A program made the position numbers and the translations under genes. A stretch of DNA of 64,000 nucleotides, from positions 1-64,000 of the forward strand of contig NZ_JAIQXU010000025.1 of assembly GCF_020166395.1 (NCBI RefSeq). The letters run 5' to 3'. Position 1 is the stretch's first letter, and every line of letters begins with the position of its first letter. Positions 1-9,683 of the stretch are shown in pieces. Source of the DNA: Deinococcus betulae (lineage in GTDB: Bacteria > Deinococcota > Deinococci > Deinococcales > Deinococcaceae). Under the pieces are notes generated by a model. It was not told the origin of the DNA and searched no databases. It worked only from the letters and a program-made list of their open reading frames with translations.

Positions 1-11
1 TAGTCCTGTAC

Positions 12-523
12 ATGAATAGCCCCCAAAATATTCTGCCTAAGCCGCAAGACTTTGCGCTGGACGCCTGGCCGCTCAACACCAACTCGCGCCTGCTGATGGC
101 CGCGTTTGGGCAGCGTGGCGGCAGCTCTCGCCTCGCCTTTCAAAGTCGTGTGATTCCGCGCTGCGAAGTCGCCACGATGGACGACCCACTGGCTGGACTG
201 ACCTGCGACCCGGAGGCTTCACACTGAGGCTGACTGAGTTTTTCAGCGCAGGTTCGTGGACCGAAAGCTCAGGGCAGTTCACGGCGCGCTTTCAGGACGG
301 TTGTTTTCGGGTCATAGGTTATGACCGCACAACCCAGGCCCGGAACAGCGGCCTGTACGACGCACTCAGCGTCAACTTTCTGGCAGGCCAGCAGAAGGTA
401 ACGACGGGGAGCTGGGCAGCCGACACGAACGCGCCCCGCCAGGAACGCTGGTCGGCCTACCCAGGGGCGCAGCGCGTGTGCATTCAGGAAGTGGAAGATG
501 GCCTGCGCTTTCTACGGGATTGA
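12..523 (+). pseudogene. Conserved hypothetical protein split by a frameshift
   Basis: An ATG-led frame runs from 12 to 227 and ends at TGA. A second frame, open from 41 and ending with TGA at 521-523, carries well-formed protein in its second half (from about 212) but has no credible start of its own. Both parts use codons typical of this genome (GCC, CTG, GAC, GGC rich). Read together across a shift near 200-235 they give about 170 residues: an N-terminal part with the string AFGQRGG and a C-terminal part with FFSAGSW, DGCFRVIGYDR and LSVNFLAG, which resembles one conserved domain found in many hypothetical proteins. I cannot name the family. The most likely reading is a single gene with one frameshift, either natural decay or a sequence error. 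The N-terminus may extend beyond the window. Confidence 0.5.
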
Positions 524-740
524 GAGGCGGACCTCGAAGCTCTGCAGAGGAAAGCCTTTATCAGGAGTCAGCAGCCTTGTCTGGCATAGAGGAGGCGGCC
601 GCGCCTGACACTGTTAGCCAAGTCTCTACCCTGGGGCGACCAGCAACTCACGCCGGTTCTGGTCACTCATTTCATTCAGAGCTTGAGAGCTTCTCCCTCT
701 CTGGATTGCGTAAAGCGCGCCGCCCCACCCAACCTCTGCT

Positions 741-1439
741 CTACCCGGCGCGCACCGTGCGCTGCTCAATGCGTTTTTCGGGCGTGGCATTCAGGACCAC
801 GCGCTGCACAAAAATGCCGGGGGTATCCACTTCATCGGGATCCAGGGCGCCGACCTCGACCAATTCCTCGACCTCGGCCACCGTCACCCGGCCGCAGGTG
901 GCGGCCACCGGGTTAAAGTTGCGTGCCGTCTTGCGGTACACGAGATTGCCCGCCCGGTCAGCCTTCCAGGCCTTGACCAGAGCGACATCCGCCACGATGC
1001 CGCGTTCCAGAATGTAGGTCTGGCCGTCAAAGTCCTTGTGCTCTTTACCTTCGGCCACCACCGTACCCACGCCCGTCTTGGTGTAGAAGCCGGGAATCCC
1101 GGCGCCACCCGCGCGCATCCGCTCGGCCAGGGTGCCCTGAGGCGTGAATTCCAGTTCCAGTTCGCCGGCCAGATACTGCCGCTCGAATTCCTTGTTCTCG
1201 CCCACGTAACTGGAAATCATCTTGCGAATCTGGCGGGTTTCAAGCAGCAGGCCCAGGCCCCAGCCGTCTACGCCCGCGTTGTTGCTGACGGCCGTCAGGT
1301 CGCGCGCGCCGCTGTCGCGTAGCGCCAGAATCAGCTGCTCAGGAATGCCACACAGACCGAAGCCGCCCACGGCGACTGTCTGACCATCTGTCACGAGGTC
1401 GGCAAGCGCCGCCCTGGCGTCGGGATAGACCTTGTTCAT
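741..1439 (-). CDS. scoA: 3-oxoacid CoA-transferase subunit A
   Basis: Subunit A of succinyl-CoA:3-oxoacid CoA-transferase, which moves CoA between succinyl-CoA and acetoacetate in ketone-body/acetoacetate use. Visible family features are the early [16 protein letters not shown] glycine-rich segment, the [11 protein letters not shown] segment, [21 protein letters not shown], and the [17 protein letters not shown] region. Length (232 aa) fits subunit A. The start chosen is the ATG at 1439 (MNKVYPDA), because the eight upstream codons to 1463 look non-coding; a TACACT hexamer lies at 1450-1455, 10 nt before it. The catalytic glutamate is on subunit B, which normally sits next to A; no B gene is present on either side here (1-740 and 1440-1911 contain none). 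Confidence 0.88.
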   Translation of the reverse strand: MNKVYPDARAALADLVTDGQTVAVGGFGLCGIPEQLILALRDSGARDLTAVSNNAGVDGWGLGLLLETRQIRKMISSYVGENKEFERQYLAGELELEFTPQGTLAERMRAGGAGIPGFYTKTGVGTVVAEGKEHKDFDGQTYILERGIVADVALVKAWKADRAGNLVYRKTARNFNPVAATCGRVTVAEVEELVEVGALDPDEVDTPGIFVQRVVLNATPEKRIEQRTVRAG

Positions 1440-1911
1440 GCTAGGCCCCAGTGTAAGCGACAAACCCTAACGGACGTTTGGTTGGTAGAGGCAGGAGGCA
1501 CCGAGCCTAAAGAAGACTGTTCTCGGAGCTTGCGAGGCAGAGGCCAGCGGCGACTCTCCGAAGTCTGGCGCGTCGCCTACGAGCACGCGACTTTTCCCTC
1601 GGAGGTTTGAGAGAGCTCTGCGCAGACAGTCGTAGAGCCCTCAGTACTGGCCCAAGGTCTCTACACATGCCTGAGCTTGCGTACTGTGCAGCGCCGCTCT
1701 CTAAAAATAGAACCCAGAGCCACTTAGAGGTTGAGTCCTTAGCAACTCTGGGCAAGCAGAGCAAAGGGCTGCGACGAGAGAGCAGCCTTGGTAGGGGCGC
1801 CTTCCCATCATCTCTGCAACAGCACCCGCTGTTAGGCCCCACCAATTCAACGGTTGTGCAAACACACCGAGGCAGAGAGCTGAATCGCCTCTGCCTCGGG
1901 CCTGCCTCTTA
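1440..1911. other. Intergenic region without a recognisable gene
   Basis: Apart from the scoA promoter-like hexamer and the hairpin at 1867-1899, I see no gene. Open frames on both strands here (for example 1607-1945) have irregular codon use and no family resemblance. Confidence 0.5.
1867..1899 (-). terminator. Hairpin terminator of the CAP-domain gene
   Basis: Perfect 11-bp stem CCGAGGCAGAG / CTCTGCCTCGG with an 11-nt loop, 12 nt past the stop codon of the minus-strand CAP gene. Reading the minus strand it is followed by a short T-rich tract (TGTGTTTG), so termination is plausible though the tail is weak. Confidence 0.75.
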
Positions 1912-2409
1912 TTACCGGGGCTGGCTGCTCAGGACCATCACGTAGGCGGTGCCGCGTGATCCCTGCACCACCGCCGCGCCGACATTGGTGTAGCGCGCCT
2001 CGTTCATCCAGAAGCAGTGCACGGCAGAATTCAGCCACCAACGAATCGCACTTTCGGGGCTGACCCCGCCGCCCATGAAGATGATTTCGGTCACGCTGAT
2101 CGCATTGACCCCAGTGCTGGCGGCCCGGACGCGCGGCGTGCTTCCCCCAGCCCCGGTGTGGCTGATGCGCCCGGTGCTGCTCATGTATCCGGCCTGCACG
2201 CGGGCGGCGGCGGCCAGTTCGGGCGTGTAGGTCAGGCGACCAGCCACCGGCCGCTTGCCGCTGCCCGGACAGCTGACCCCCTGGCCCCGCACGTCATTGA
2301 GACGCGCCACAAGCTGGCTCTCGGCACTGGACTGGGCCGCAGCGGGCAGTCCCAGCGACACGAGGGCCGCCAGAACGCCCAGCGTCCGCTGGGAGGTGCG
2401 TTTGGGCAT
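1912..2409 (-). CDS. Secreted CAP/SCP-domain protein (YkwD-like)
   Basis: 165 aa. Residues 1-25 form a signal peptide (basic MPKRTSQR, hydrophobic core, AAA-Q cleavage site). The rest is a CAP (cysteine-rich secretory/antigen 5/PR-1) domain: [12 protein letters not shown], a central [28 protein letters not shown] segment, and the C-terminal [21 protein letters not shown] block that corresponds to the family HC..MN..YT.VG motif. Bacterial CAP proteins act outside the cytoplasmic membrane but their function is mostly unknown. A TAAGAT hexamer lies 9 nt before the ATG. The gene is flanked by its own terminator (1867-1899) and the terminator of the M3 peptidase, so it is monocistronic. Confidence 0.82.
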   Translation of the reverse strand: MPKRTSQRTLGVLAALVSLGLPAAAQSSAESQLVARLNDVRGQGVSCPGSGKRPVAGRLTYTPELAAAARVQAGYMSSTGRISHTGAGGSTPRVRAASTGVNAISVTEIIFMGGGVSPESAIRWWLNSAVHCFWMNEARYTNVGAAVVQGSRGTAYVMVLSSQPR

Positions 2410-2418
2410 TGTGAACGA

Positions 2419-2424
2419 ATCTTA
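2419..2424 (-). promoter_or_regulatory. -10 hexamer of the CAP-domain gene
   Basis: TAAGAT on the minus strand, 9 nt before the ATG at 2409, without a Shine-Dalgarno between. A short inverted repeat CCCAG-CATT-CTGGG lies just upstream (2426-2439). Confidence 0.45.
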
Positions 2425-2472
2425 ACCCAGCATTCTGGGGTCGCATGAGAAAAACTTCCCATGTATGAGAAC

Positions 2473-2502
2473 GGGGCCGCCAGGCATTCACCTGGCGGCC
2501 CC
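2473..2502 (-). terminator. Strong hairpin downstream of the M3 peptidase gene
   Basis: Perfect 12-bp stem GGGGCCGCCAGG / CCTGGCGGCCCC with loop CATTCA, 14 nt past the minus-strand stop codon. The following tract (GTTCTCAT) is only weakly T-rich. Confidence 0.75.
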
Positions 2503-2516
2503 AGTTAAAGCCTGTC

Positions 2517-4580
2517 TTACGCGGGCAGCAGGCCGCTGCGGCGCAGCAGGGCGTCGGCGTCTGGGTCACGGCCCATGAACTCGCGGTACAGCTCTGCCGG
2601 GTCAGCGCTGTTGCCCCGGCTCAACACGCTGTCCACAAAAGCGCGGCCCGTCTCGCGGTTAAAGATGCCCTCTTTGGCGAAGCGGCTGAAAGCGTCGGCG
2701 TCCAGCACCTCGGCCCACTTGTACGAGTAGTAGCCAGCGCCATAGCCGACCGGGCTACTGAACAGGTGACCGAAGGAGGCAATCATGGCGTAGTCCTCGG
2801 GCAGCGGCGCGTGCGAGAAACGGGCCATGATGTCACGGGCGTAAGGCACGGGGTCGGCGTCACTGTCGGGGTCAAACTCAACGTGCAGCGCCAGGTCCGT
2901 CAGACCAAACGAATACTGACGCATCGCAGCGGCGGCGGCGCGGTAGTTGCGTGCGGCGACCATTCGGCCAAACAGCTCTTCTGGAATCGGCTCGCCCGTT
3001 TCGTAATGGCGGGCAAACAGGTCCAGGGCCTCGCGCTCCATCACCCAGTTTTCCATAATCTGGCTGGGCAGCTCCACAAAATCCCAGGCCACATTCGTGC
3101 CGGCCAGCGACTTCACTGCCACACGGGAGAGCGCGTGGTGCAGCAGGTGACCGAACTCGTGAAACACTGTCTCGACCTCGCGGATAGACAGCAGGGCGGG
3201 CGTGTCACCACTGGGCGGCGTCATGTTGCCGCACATCAGTCCCAGGTGGGGGGCCACGCCATCTTCACGCGGGCCACCCGTGACAAAGGCGTTCATCCAC
3301 GCACCCGCGCGCTTGCTGTCGCGTGGGAACCAGTCGGTGTAGAAGCTGGCCACATGGGTCCCGGCCTCATCGTGAATGTCGTAATAACGCACTTCGGGGT
3401 GCCAACCGGGCGCCTGGGCCTCCGTGACACTCACGCCAAACACGCGCCGGGTGATTTCAAAGAGGCCCGACAGCACCTGCTCCAGGGGGAAGTAAGGGCG
3501 CAGCTGCTCCTCGTCGAAGTTGTATTTGGCCTGCTGCTCCTTTTCGGACCAGTAGGCGGTGTCCCAGGCTTCCAGGGCCGGGGCGTCCTGACCCATCTGC
3601 TCGTGGTAGAAGGCGTTCAGGTCTGCTTTCTCCTGCTCAAAGGCGGGGCGGGTGCGGGCTTCCAGGTCCCGCTCAAAAGCCAGGGCGCGCTCGCCTGTCC
3701 CGGCCATGCGGTCTTGTAACACGTAGTCGGCAAAGTCGCGGAAACCCAGCAACTGGGCTTTCTCCCGGCGCAGCTTCAGAATCTCGCGGATCAGCGGACG
3801 GTTATCGCGGCCCGCCTGCACCCCCAGGGTGCCACTGGCCTGCCACAGCTCGCGGCGCAGCTCGCGGTCATCAGCGTAGGTCAGGACAGGCAGCAGGGTG
3901 GGCGCGTGTTGGGTCAGGCGGTGCTGGCCCTCTTTGCCCTTCTCGGCGGCGTCGCGGGCCGTGGCGTCCAGCACGCGCTGGGGCAGACCGCTCAGGCGCT
4001 CGGGGCCCACGTACAGCTCATAGGCGGCGGTGGCGTCCAGCACGTTCTTGCCGTACTCGCTGGTCACCTGGGCCAGGCGGGTGTTCAGCTCTCCCAGGCG
4101 CTCTCTGGCCTCGCCCTGCAACTCGGCGCCCTCGCGGCGAAACTCTTCAAGGGTCAGTTTCAGGTGGCGGGCCCGCACCGGGTCCAGCGTGCGGCCGGCC
4201 TCGGTCTGGGCAAAGGCCGCCAGCGCTGCGTACAGCCCTTCATGGAGGGTCAGGCTGGTGTAGAACTCGCTGACCTTGGGCAGAATCGCCATCTTGGCCG
4301 CGTGCCACTCGTCGCTGCTGACCACGCCGTCCAGGTGGCCCACGATGGTGCGCGCGGTGTCCAGTTGCTCGGTCAGGGTGTCCAGGTCCGCCATGAAACC
4401 GGCAAAGTCCCGCTCACCCGCGCGGGCCAGGTGGTCTAGCTTCTCGCGCGCCTGGGTCAGCAGGGCGTCCACGGCCAGCTCAGCATGGTCGGGGCGAATC
4501 TGGTCAAAGGGAATGCGGAAGCCGACGTTCAGCAGCGGATTGCTGCTCGCGTCGGTCGCAGCCGACATGGTTTGTGTCAT
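2517..4580 (-). CDS. M3-family zinc oligopeptidase
   Basis: Cytoplasmic metallopeptidase of family M3 (oligopeptidase A / dipeptidyl carboxypeptidase group) that degrades short peptides. The zinc site HEFGHLLHH is at about residues 474-482, with the downstream conserved segments [14 protein letters not shown] and the C-terminal [23 protein letters not shown] expected of the family. Length from the chosen start is 687 aa, normal for M3. The start is taken as ATG 4580 (MTQTMSAAT): the sequence upstream to 4679 is Ser/Arg-rich and does not look like M3, and a TATACT hexamer sits 8 nt before this ATG with no Shine-Dalgarno, which suggests a leaderless message. It could be annotated prlC or dcp; the exact subgroup is not certain. 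Confidence 0.9.
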   Translation of the reverse strand: MTQTMSAATDASSNPLLNVGFRIPFDQIRPDHAELAVDALLTQAREKLDHLARAGERDFAGFMADLDTLTEQLDTARTIVGHLDGVVSSDEWHAAKMAILPKVSEFYTSLTLHEGLYAALAAFAQTEAGRTLDPVRARHLKLTLEEFRREGAELQGEARERLGELNTRLAQVTSEYGKNVLDATAAYELYVGPERLSGLPQRVLDATARDAAEKGKEGQHRLTQHAPTLLPVLTYADDRELRRELWQASGTLGVQAGRDNRPLIREILKLRREKAQLLGFRDFADYVLQDRMAGTGERALAFERDLEARTRPAFEQEKADLNAFYHEQMGQDAPALEAWDTAYWSEKEQQAKYNFDEEQLRPYFPLEQVLSGLFEITRRVFGVSVTEAQAPGWHPEVRYYDIHDEAGTHVASFYTDWFPRDSKRAGAWMNAFVTGGPREDGVAPHLGLMCGNMTPPSGDTPALLSIREVETVFHEFGHLLHHALSRVAVKSLAGTNVAWDFVELPSQIMENWVMEREALDLFARHYETGEPIPEELFGRMVAARNYRAAAAAMRQYSFGLTDLALHVEFDPDSDADPVPYARDIMARFSHAPLPEDYAMIASFGHLFSSPVGYGAGYYSYKWAEVLDADAFSRFAKEGIFNRETGRAFVDSVLSRGNSADPAELYREFMGRDPDADALLRRSGLLPA

Positions 4581-4905
4581 CAGGGGCCAGTATAGGCGGG
4601 GGGTCCGGCCCAGTCGGTAGGCTTTATGGCGGAGCGTAGACGAGGAGCTGGAGGCGACAGGGGCTGGCCTGCGGCGCACCTTGAATCCGGCGTTGGTCTT
4701 CTCTCCGGCCCTCCAAGTCTGGCCGAGTGGACTCGTCAGCGACCGCTTTCCTGGGGGTCATGAGTCGTAGGTTCGAACAAGCGACCGGCTCAGGCACAGC
4801 AGAACTGACTGGACCAGGTTCCCTTCTGGTCTGGCGCCTTTTGCGGAGTGGCCTTACGCCACTTGGCGAGGTGACGGCCACCGGGCCAGCATGCTTTCCT
4901 CCTGT
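4581..4905. other. Divergent intergenic region, no gene seen
   Basis: Contains the M3 peptidase promoter. Strings resembling a tRNA D-arm (4721-4730) and T-loop (4772-4778) occur but do not fold into a tRNA. Confidence 0.45.
4589..4594 (-). promoter_or_regulatory. -10 hexamer of the M3 peptidase gene (leaderless type)
   Basis: TATACT on the minus strand, 8 nt before ATG 4580, with no ribosome binding site between. Confidence 0.6.
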
Positions 4906-5871
4906 ATGGCGAATGACCTGGCCGCCCTGCAGTTTCAGCCGCTTTCTGACGGGGCCTACGCCGCCTTCCGCACCGCCGCGCACCCAGACAGCCCGGTAAC
5001 GCCTGATGACCTGGCGCGGCTGGCCGCTGGGCGTGAGGCCAGCGAACACCACACGCAGGAGGGGGCCTTTTTAGATGGAACCCTGGCGGGAGCCGTGACC
5101 ACCGGCCGGCCACGACTGGACAATCACGACGGCTGGCTGGATGTGAGCGTGACCACCCCGTCTGGCCAGGGGCCACTGGCGAACACCCTCCTGAGGCACG
5201 GCCTCTCTACCGTAGCCAGCGCCGGCGCCCACACCGCCGTGACCCGCGTGCAGGAGGACTGGTGGGAGCGCGAGTTTCTCCTGGCGCGCGGCTGGGCCGA
5301 ATTTGACCGCATGTGGCTCAGCACCCTGGACCTGCGCACGCTGGACTTTGCGGCCTTCGCCGCCGAAGAAGCCCGCGCGCTGTCGGGCGGCGTGACCATT
5401 CGACCCCTGAGCGACCTGGGGGGCTGGGACGCCGACCCAGAGCGCCACTACACCCTGATTCACGCGCTGCTCTCGGCGGTGCCCAGCACTCGGCCCATTC
5501 AGGTCTGGCCCTATGACCTGTGGCGCACGCGCATGGCGGCCCTCAACCTCGACCCGCGCGGCTTCATGGTGGCTCTGGCCTCGGACGGGCAGTGGATCGG
5601 GACGACGCAGCTGGCGCAGACCATTCCGGCGCGCCCCGGCACCCTGCACAACGGCCTGACAGGCGTGCTGGCTCCCTGGCGCGGGCGCGGCCTGGGGCTG
5701 GCCCTCAAACTGGCGGCGGCCCGCGCGGCCCTGGCACGCGGCTTTACCCACTCGCGCACCGGCAATCACGCCGTCAACCGCCCCATGCTGGCGATTAATG
5801 AGCGGCTGGGCTGCGTGCGGGAGGCGGCGGTAATAACGCTGACAAGGGCAGTGGGGAGTGGGCAGTTGTAA
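4906..5871 (+). CDS. Tandem GNAT-family N-acetyltransferase
   Basis: About 321 aa made of two GNAT-like halves. The N-terminal half (roughly 1-150) contains LANTLLRHGLSTVASAGAHTAVT and the C-terminal half (roughly 165-320) contains VLAPWRGRGLGLALKLAAARAAL, where RGRGLG is the acetyl-CoA pyrophosphate-binding motif, and HAVNRPMLAINERLGC, a standard GNAT ending. Substrate unknown. ATG 4906 (MANDLAAL) is preferred to ATG 4891, since MLSSC adds no family sequence. Odd feature: the last residues AVGSGQL are encoded by a G-rich repeat (5851-5864) that is shared in inverted orientation with the 3' end of the convergent queA, so the tail has probably been replaced by repeat DNA. Confidence 0.8.
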   Translation: MANDLAALQFQPLSDGAYAAFRTAAHPDSPVTPDDLARLAAGREASEHHTQEGAFLDGTLAGAVTTGRPRLDNHDGWLDVSVTTPSGQGPLANTLLRHGLSTVASAGAHTAVTRVQEDWWEREFLLARGWAEFDRMWLSTLDLRTLDFAAFAAEEARALSGGVTIRPLSDLGGWDADPERHYTLIHALLSAVPSTRPIQVWPYDLWRTRMAALNLDPRGFMVALASDGQWIGTTQLAQTIPARPGTLHNGLTGVLAPWRGRGLGLALKLAAARAALARGFTHSRTGNHAVNRPMLAINERLGCVREAAVITLTRAVGSGQL

Positions 5872-5955
5872 GTGGAAAAAGAGAAGCGGCGCCAACGCTT
5901 GGCCTATGAAGTGCCTTAACCTCCTATTGCCCACTCCCCACTCTCCACTGCCTGT
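5846..5955. repeat. G-rich/C-rich inverted repeat spanning the ends of two convergent genes
   Basis: GTGGGGAGTGGGCA (5851-5864) recurs as its exact complement TGCCCACTCCCCAC (5928-5941), with further imperfect copies of the GGGGAGT unit around both arms. The left arm encodes the last codons of the GNAT gene and the right arm the last codons of queA. The same motif type occurs at 19364-19392 and 45970-46004. Confidence 0.75.
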
Positions 5956-7000
5956 TTTCCAGCAGCATCGCGTCCCCCAGCGAGTAGAAGCGGTAGCCCT
6001 GCTCTAGCGCTGCGCCGTAAGCCGCGCGAATGCGGTCCTCGCCGGCAAAGGCGGCCACCAGCAGCAGCAGGGTGCTGCCGGGGAGGTGCAGATTGGTCAG
6101 CAGCAGGTCTGGGACGTAAACGGGCGTGCCTGGGGTAATGAAGATGCGGGTGTCGCCCTCGCCCGCCGCCATCTCCTGACCGTTCCAGGCACTTTCCAGG
6201 GTGCGGACGGTGGTGGTGCCCACCGCCACCACGCGCCGGCCCTGGGCGCGGGCCGCATTGATGGCCTGGGCTGCCTCTGGGCTAACCGAGTAGCGTTCGG
6301 CGTGCATGACGTGGTCAGCCACCGACCCGCTAATGGGCTTGAAGGTGCCAGCCCCCACATGCAGCGTCACGAAGGTGCGCTCCACGCCCATCTCGTCCAG
6401 GCGGGCCAGCAACTCGGGCGTGAAGTGCAGCCCAGCAGTCGGGGCTGCCACACTCCCCGGTGTGCGGGCGTACACCGTCTGGTAGCGCTCGCGCCAGGTG
6501 TCGTCACTGTCCCCAGCCGCAATGTACGGGGGCAGTGGCAGGCGGCCAATCTCGTCCAGGTGGAGTTTGATGTCGTGGTCAAAGCGCAGCAGACGCGCGC
6601 CGTCCTCCAGCGTGCCCACCACCTCGGCGCGGTGCCCGCCTTCGGCGGCGCTGCCACCCAGCCACAGTTCGTGGCCGGCGCGGCGGGCAGGCTTCAGGTA
6701 GGCGCTCCAGAGGTTCGCCTCTTCCTCGCGCAGCAGCAGCACCTCCACCTGCCCGCCGCCAAACCCGGCGGCGTCCACCGGCTTGCGGGCCATCACGCGG
6801 GCGGGGATGACGCGGCTCTCGTTAAAGACCAGCAGGTCGTCGGGCCGCAGCAGGCTGGGCAGGTCGCGGAAGACGTGGTGGGTGACGGCGTCACGAACCA
6901 CCATCAGGCGGCTGGCGTCGCGGGGCTGCGCGCCGGTCTGGGCAATGCGGTCTTCCGGCAACTCAAAGTGCAGGCGCGAGAGCACCTCGTCGGCAGACAC
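5924..7000 (-). CDS. queA: tRNA preQ1 S-adenosylmethionine ribosyltransferase-isomerase
   Basis: QueA transfers and isomerises the ribose of AdoMet onto preQ1-modified tRNA to give epoxyqueuosine (queuosine biosynthesis). The 358-aa protein shows LPEDRIAQTGAQPRDASRL, LLVFNESRVIPARVMARK, the VAAPTAGLHFTPELLA segment and LLTNLHLPGSTLLLLVAAFAG, all QueA signatures. The start is GTG 7000; GAGGAG overlapping the NYN stop codon lies about 9 nt upstream, and only 5 nt separate the genes, so the two are translationally coupled. The last residues (QWRVGSGQ) are not typical QueA sequence and come from the G-rich repeat. Confidence 0.95.
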   Translation of the reverse strand: MSADEVLSRLHFELPEDRIAQTGAQPRDASRLMVVRDAVTHHVFRDLPSLLRPDDLLVFNESRVIPARVMARKPVDAAGFGGGQVEVLLLREEEANLWSAYLKPARRAGHELWLGGSAAEGGHRAEVVGTLEDGARLLRFDHDIKLHLDEIGRLPLPPYIAAGDSDDTWRERYQTVYARTPGSVAAPTAGLHFTPELLARLDEMGVERTFVTLHVGAGTFKPISGSVADHVMHAERYSVSPEAAQAINAARAQGRRVVAVGTTTVRTLESAWNGQEMAAGEGDTRIFITPGTPVYVPDLLLTNLHLPGSTLLLLVAAFAGEDRIRAAYGAALEQGYRFYSLGDAMLLENRQWRVGSGQ

Positions 7001-7005
7001 CGGGC

Positions 7006-7554
7006 TTACTCCTCGGCTTTGGCGCCTCTGGGGGCGCGGGCAGGCATCAGGGCGCCGTCGAGGTCCGGCAGGTTGATAAAGCGGTCGGCGGCGTCCACCA
7101 GCTTCTGCGCGGTGTGCTCGCGGAAGGCGATGACCTCCACGCGCTTGCCCCGCTCCTGAAGGACCTCCACGATGTCGGTAAAGTCACCGTCGCCGCTGCC
7201 CAGCACGATGATGTCGAGGTGGTCCATCAGGCGCACCATGTCCGCCACGATGCCCATGTCCCAGTTGCCCTCATAGATAGCCTTGCCGCCGTCGGTGACG
7301 TGGTGCAGAGTCAGGTTCATGCGCCGCACCTTGTAACCCAGCGCCGAGAGCTTGTAGATAAAGGGCCGGGCGGTGGCCTCATTCTCGCGCTCGACGGTGT
7401 AGCTGATGGCGTGAACCAGTTCGCGGCCTTCGGTGGCGCATTTGAGGATGGTCTCGAAGTTGACGGTGCGCTCTAGCAGGTCACGCGCCGAGTGGTAGAT
7501 GTTTTGCGTGTCAATAAAGACCCCCACGCGGGGGCGGTGAACGACGTACTGCAT
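7006..7554 (-). CDS. NYN-domain (LabA/DUF88-like) putative RNase
   Basis: 182 aa. The NYN fold of the PIN-like nuclease group is indicated by VGVFIDTQNI with Asp15 near the N-terminus, the central GNWDMGIVADMVR segment, and VLGSGDGDFTDIVEVLQERGKRVEVIAF, where the paired aspartates of GDGDF complete the metal site. Such proteins are predicted to cut RNA in the cytoplasm. It is the first gene of a two-gene unit with queA, which may hint at a tRNA/RNA role, but this is inference. An AGGAGA ribosome binding site lies about 10 nt before the ATG; a TACACT at 7644-7649 may be its -10 element. The C-terminal 20 residues are Ala/Arg/Lys rich and probably disordered. Confidence 0.85.
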   Translation of the reverse strand: MQYVVHRPRVGVFIDTQNIYHSARDLLERTVNFETILKCATEGRELVHAISYTVERENEATARPFIYKLSALGYKVRRMNLTLHHVTDGGKAIYEGNWDMGIVADMVRLMDHLDIIVLGSGDGDFTDIVEVLQERGKRVEVIAFREHTAQKLVDAADRFINLPDLDGALMPARAPRGAKAEE

Positions 7555-7718
7555 TGGTCAGTCTCCTGTTGGGGTGATGCGGAGGGGCAAAAGGGACAAC
7601 GTGAAAGGGGCCAAAAGCCAAAAAGGGCGCTGCGGCCCGCCGAAGTGTAACACCCGGCGAGGGGCGCGGGCAGACAGCAGTGGTAGACACCGGCCACCTG
7701 CCGTGTGGGCCGGGCCGT

Positions 7719-7724
7719 TACCCT
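7719..7724 (+). promoter_or_regulatory. -10 hexamer of the aspartate aminotransferase gene (leaderless type)
   Basis: TACCCT, 6 nt before ATG 7731, with no Shine-Dalgarno. Confidence 0.6.
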
Positions 7725-7730
7725 GAAGGC

Positions 7731-9008
<1,278 letters not shown>

Positions 9009-9030
9009 ACGCAATCGGTTACAACACAAC

Positions 9031-9063
9031 AGGGGCGTTCCGCAAGGCTGGACGCCCCTTTTT
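9031..9063 (+). terminator. Rho-independent terminator of the aminotransferase gene
   Basis: Perfect 8-bp stem AGGGGCGT / ACGCCCCT (9031-9038 with 9052-9059), extendable by CC/GG, followed by a run of five or six T. Confidence 0.88.
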
Positions 9064-9125
9064 CTGGCGCTGGCCGCCGTCCGTTCGTCTTGACTTCACG
9101 CACACCCACCCGGAGGATAGGCCCC

Positions 9126-9617
9126 ATGCCCAACCGGTACGCTGGCTCTCCCGACGAACGCGCGGCGCTCGACGCCTACGTCAAACTGTGGCGCGCGTCC
9201 CACGCCGTCGAGGTCAGCGCCAACCGGCACCTGGCCGACCACGGCCTGACGGTCAGCCAGTTTGGCGTCATTGAAGCCCTGTATCACCTGGGGCCGCTGA
9301 GCCAGCGCCAGCTGGCCGACAAGATTTTGCGCTCCAGCGGCAACCTGACGATGGTGATTGACAATCTGGAACGCGACGGCCTGGTGCGCCGGGACCGCGA
9401 CCCCGCCGACCGCCGCATCATGCGGGTGTCGCTGACGCCGCAGGGGCAAGCATTGATTGAACGCATCCTACCGGCCCATGTCGAAGGCATCCGGGCCGTG
9501 TTTGGCGTCCTCAACCCCGAGGAGCTGGCGCAGCTGACCCGCCTGACCCGGCAGCTGGGCCTGGCCCTGCAAGGTCAGGGTAGCCGTGAGGGTCGGGGGC
9601 TGGCCTCCACCCGCTGA
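9126..9617 (+). CDS. MarR-family transcriptional regulator (MhqR-like)
   Basis: 163-aa winged-helix dimeric repressor. The sequence shows the MarR pattern: helix LWRASHAVEVSANRHLADHGLTVSQFGVIEALYHLG, recognition segment LSQRQLADKILRSSGNLTMVIDNLERDGLVRR, the wing DRDPADRRIMRVSLTPQG, and a C-terminal dimerisation helix. GGAGG (9112-9116) lies 9 nt before ATG 9126. It lies 66 nt upstream of a gene fusing the equivalents of Bacillus MhqO and MhqD, whose regulator MhqR is also MarR-type, so it probably represses that gene and responds to quinones or catechols. An AT-rich segment with TTAATGTTAA (9661-9670) overlapping the next promoter is a possible operator. The regulatory link is inferred from context. 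Confidence 0.9.
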   Translation: MPNRYAGSPDERAALDAYVKLWRASHAVEVSANRHLADHGLTVSQFGVIEALYHLGPLSQRQLADKILRSSGNLTMVIDNLERDGLVRRDRDPADRRIMRVSLTPQGQALIERILPAHVEGIRAVFGVLNPEELAQLTRLTRQLGLALQGQGSREGRGLASTR

Positions 9618-9671
9618 CGAGGAACGTACGCGGCAGCCAAGCGGCACCTTCCCAAATCGTTTAATGTTAAG

Positions 9672-9677
9672 TAATAT
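9672..9677 (+). promoter_or_regulatory. -10 hexamer of the dioxygenase-esterase fusion gene
   Basis: TAATAT, 6 nt before ATG 9684, set in an unusually AT-rich stretch that also contains TTAATGTTAA, a short inverted repeat suited to a MarR operator. Confidence 0.6.
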
Positions 9678-9683
9678 AGAGCC

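Noticed and set aside
4713..4785. tRNA gene (Ser/Leu type)
   Set aside because: A D-arm-like GGCCGAGTGG (4721) and a T-loop-like GGTTCGAAC (4770) occur, but there is no pairing acceptor stem, T stem or anticodon stem.
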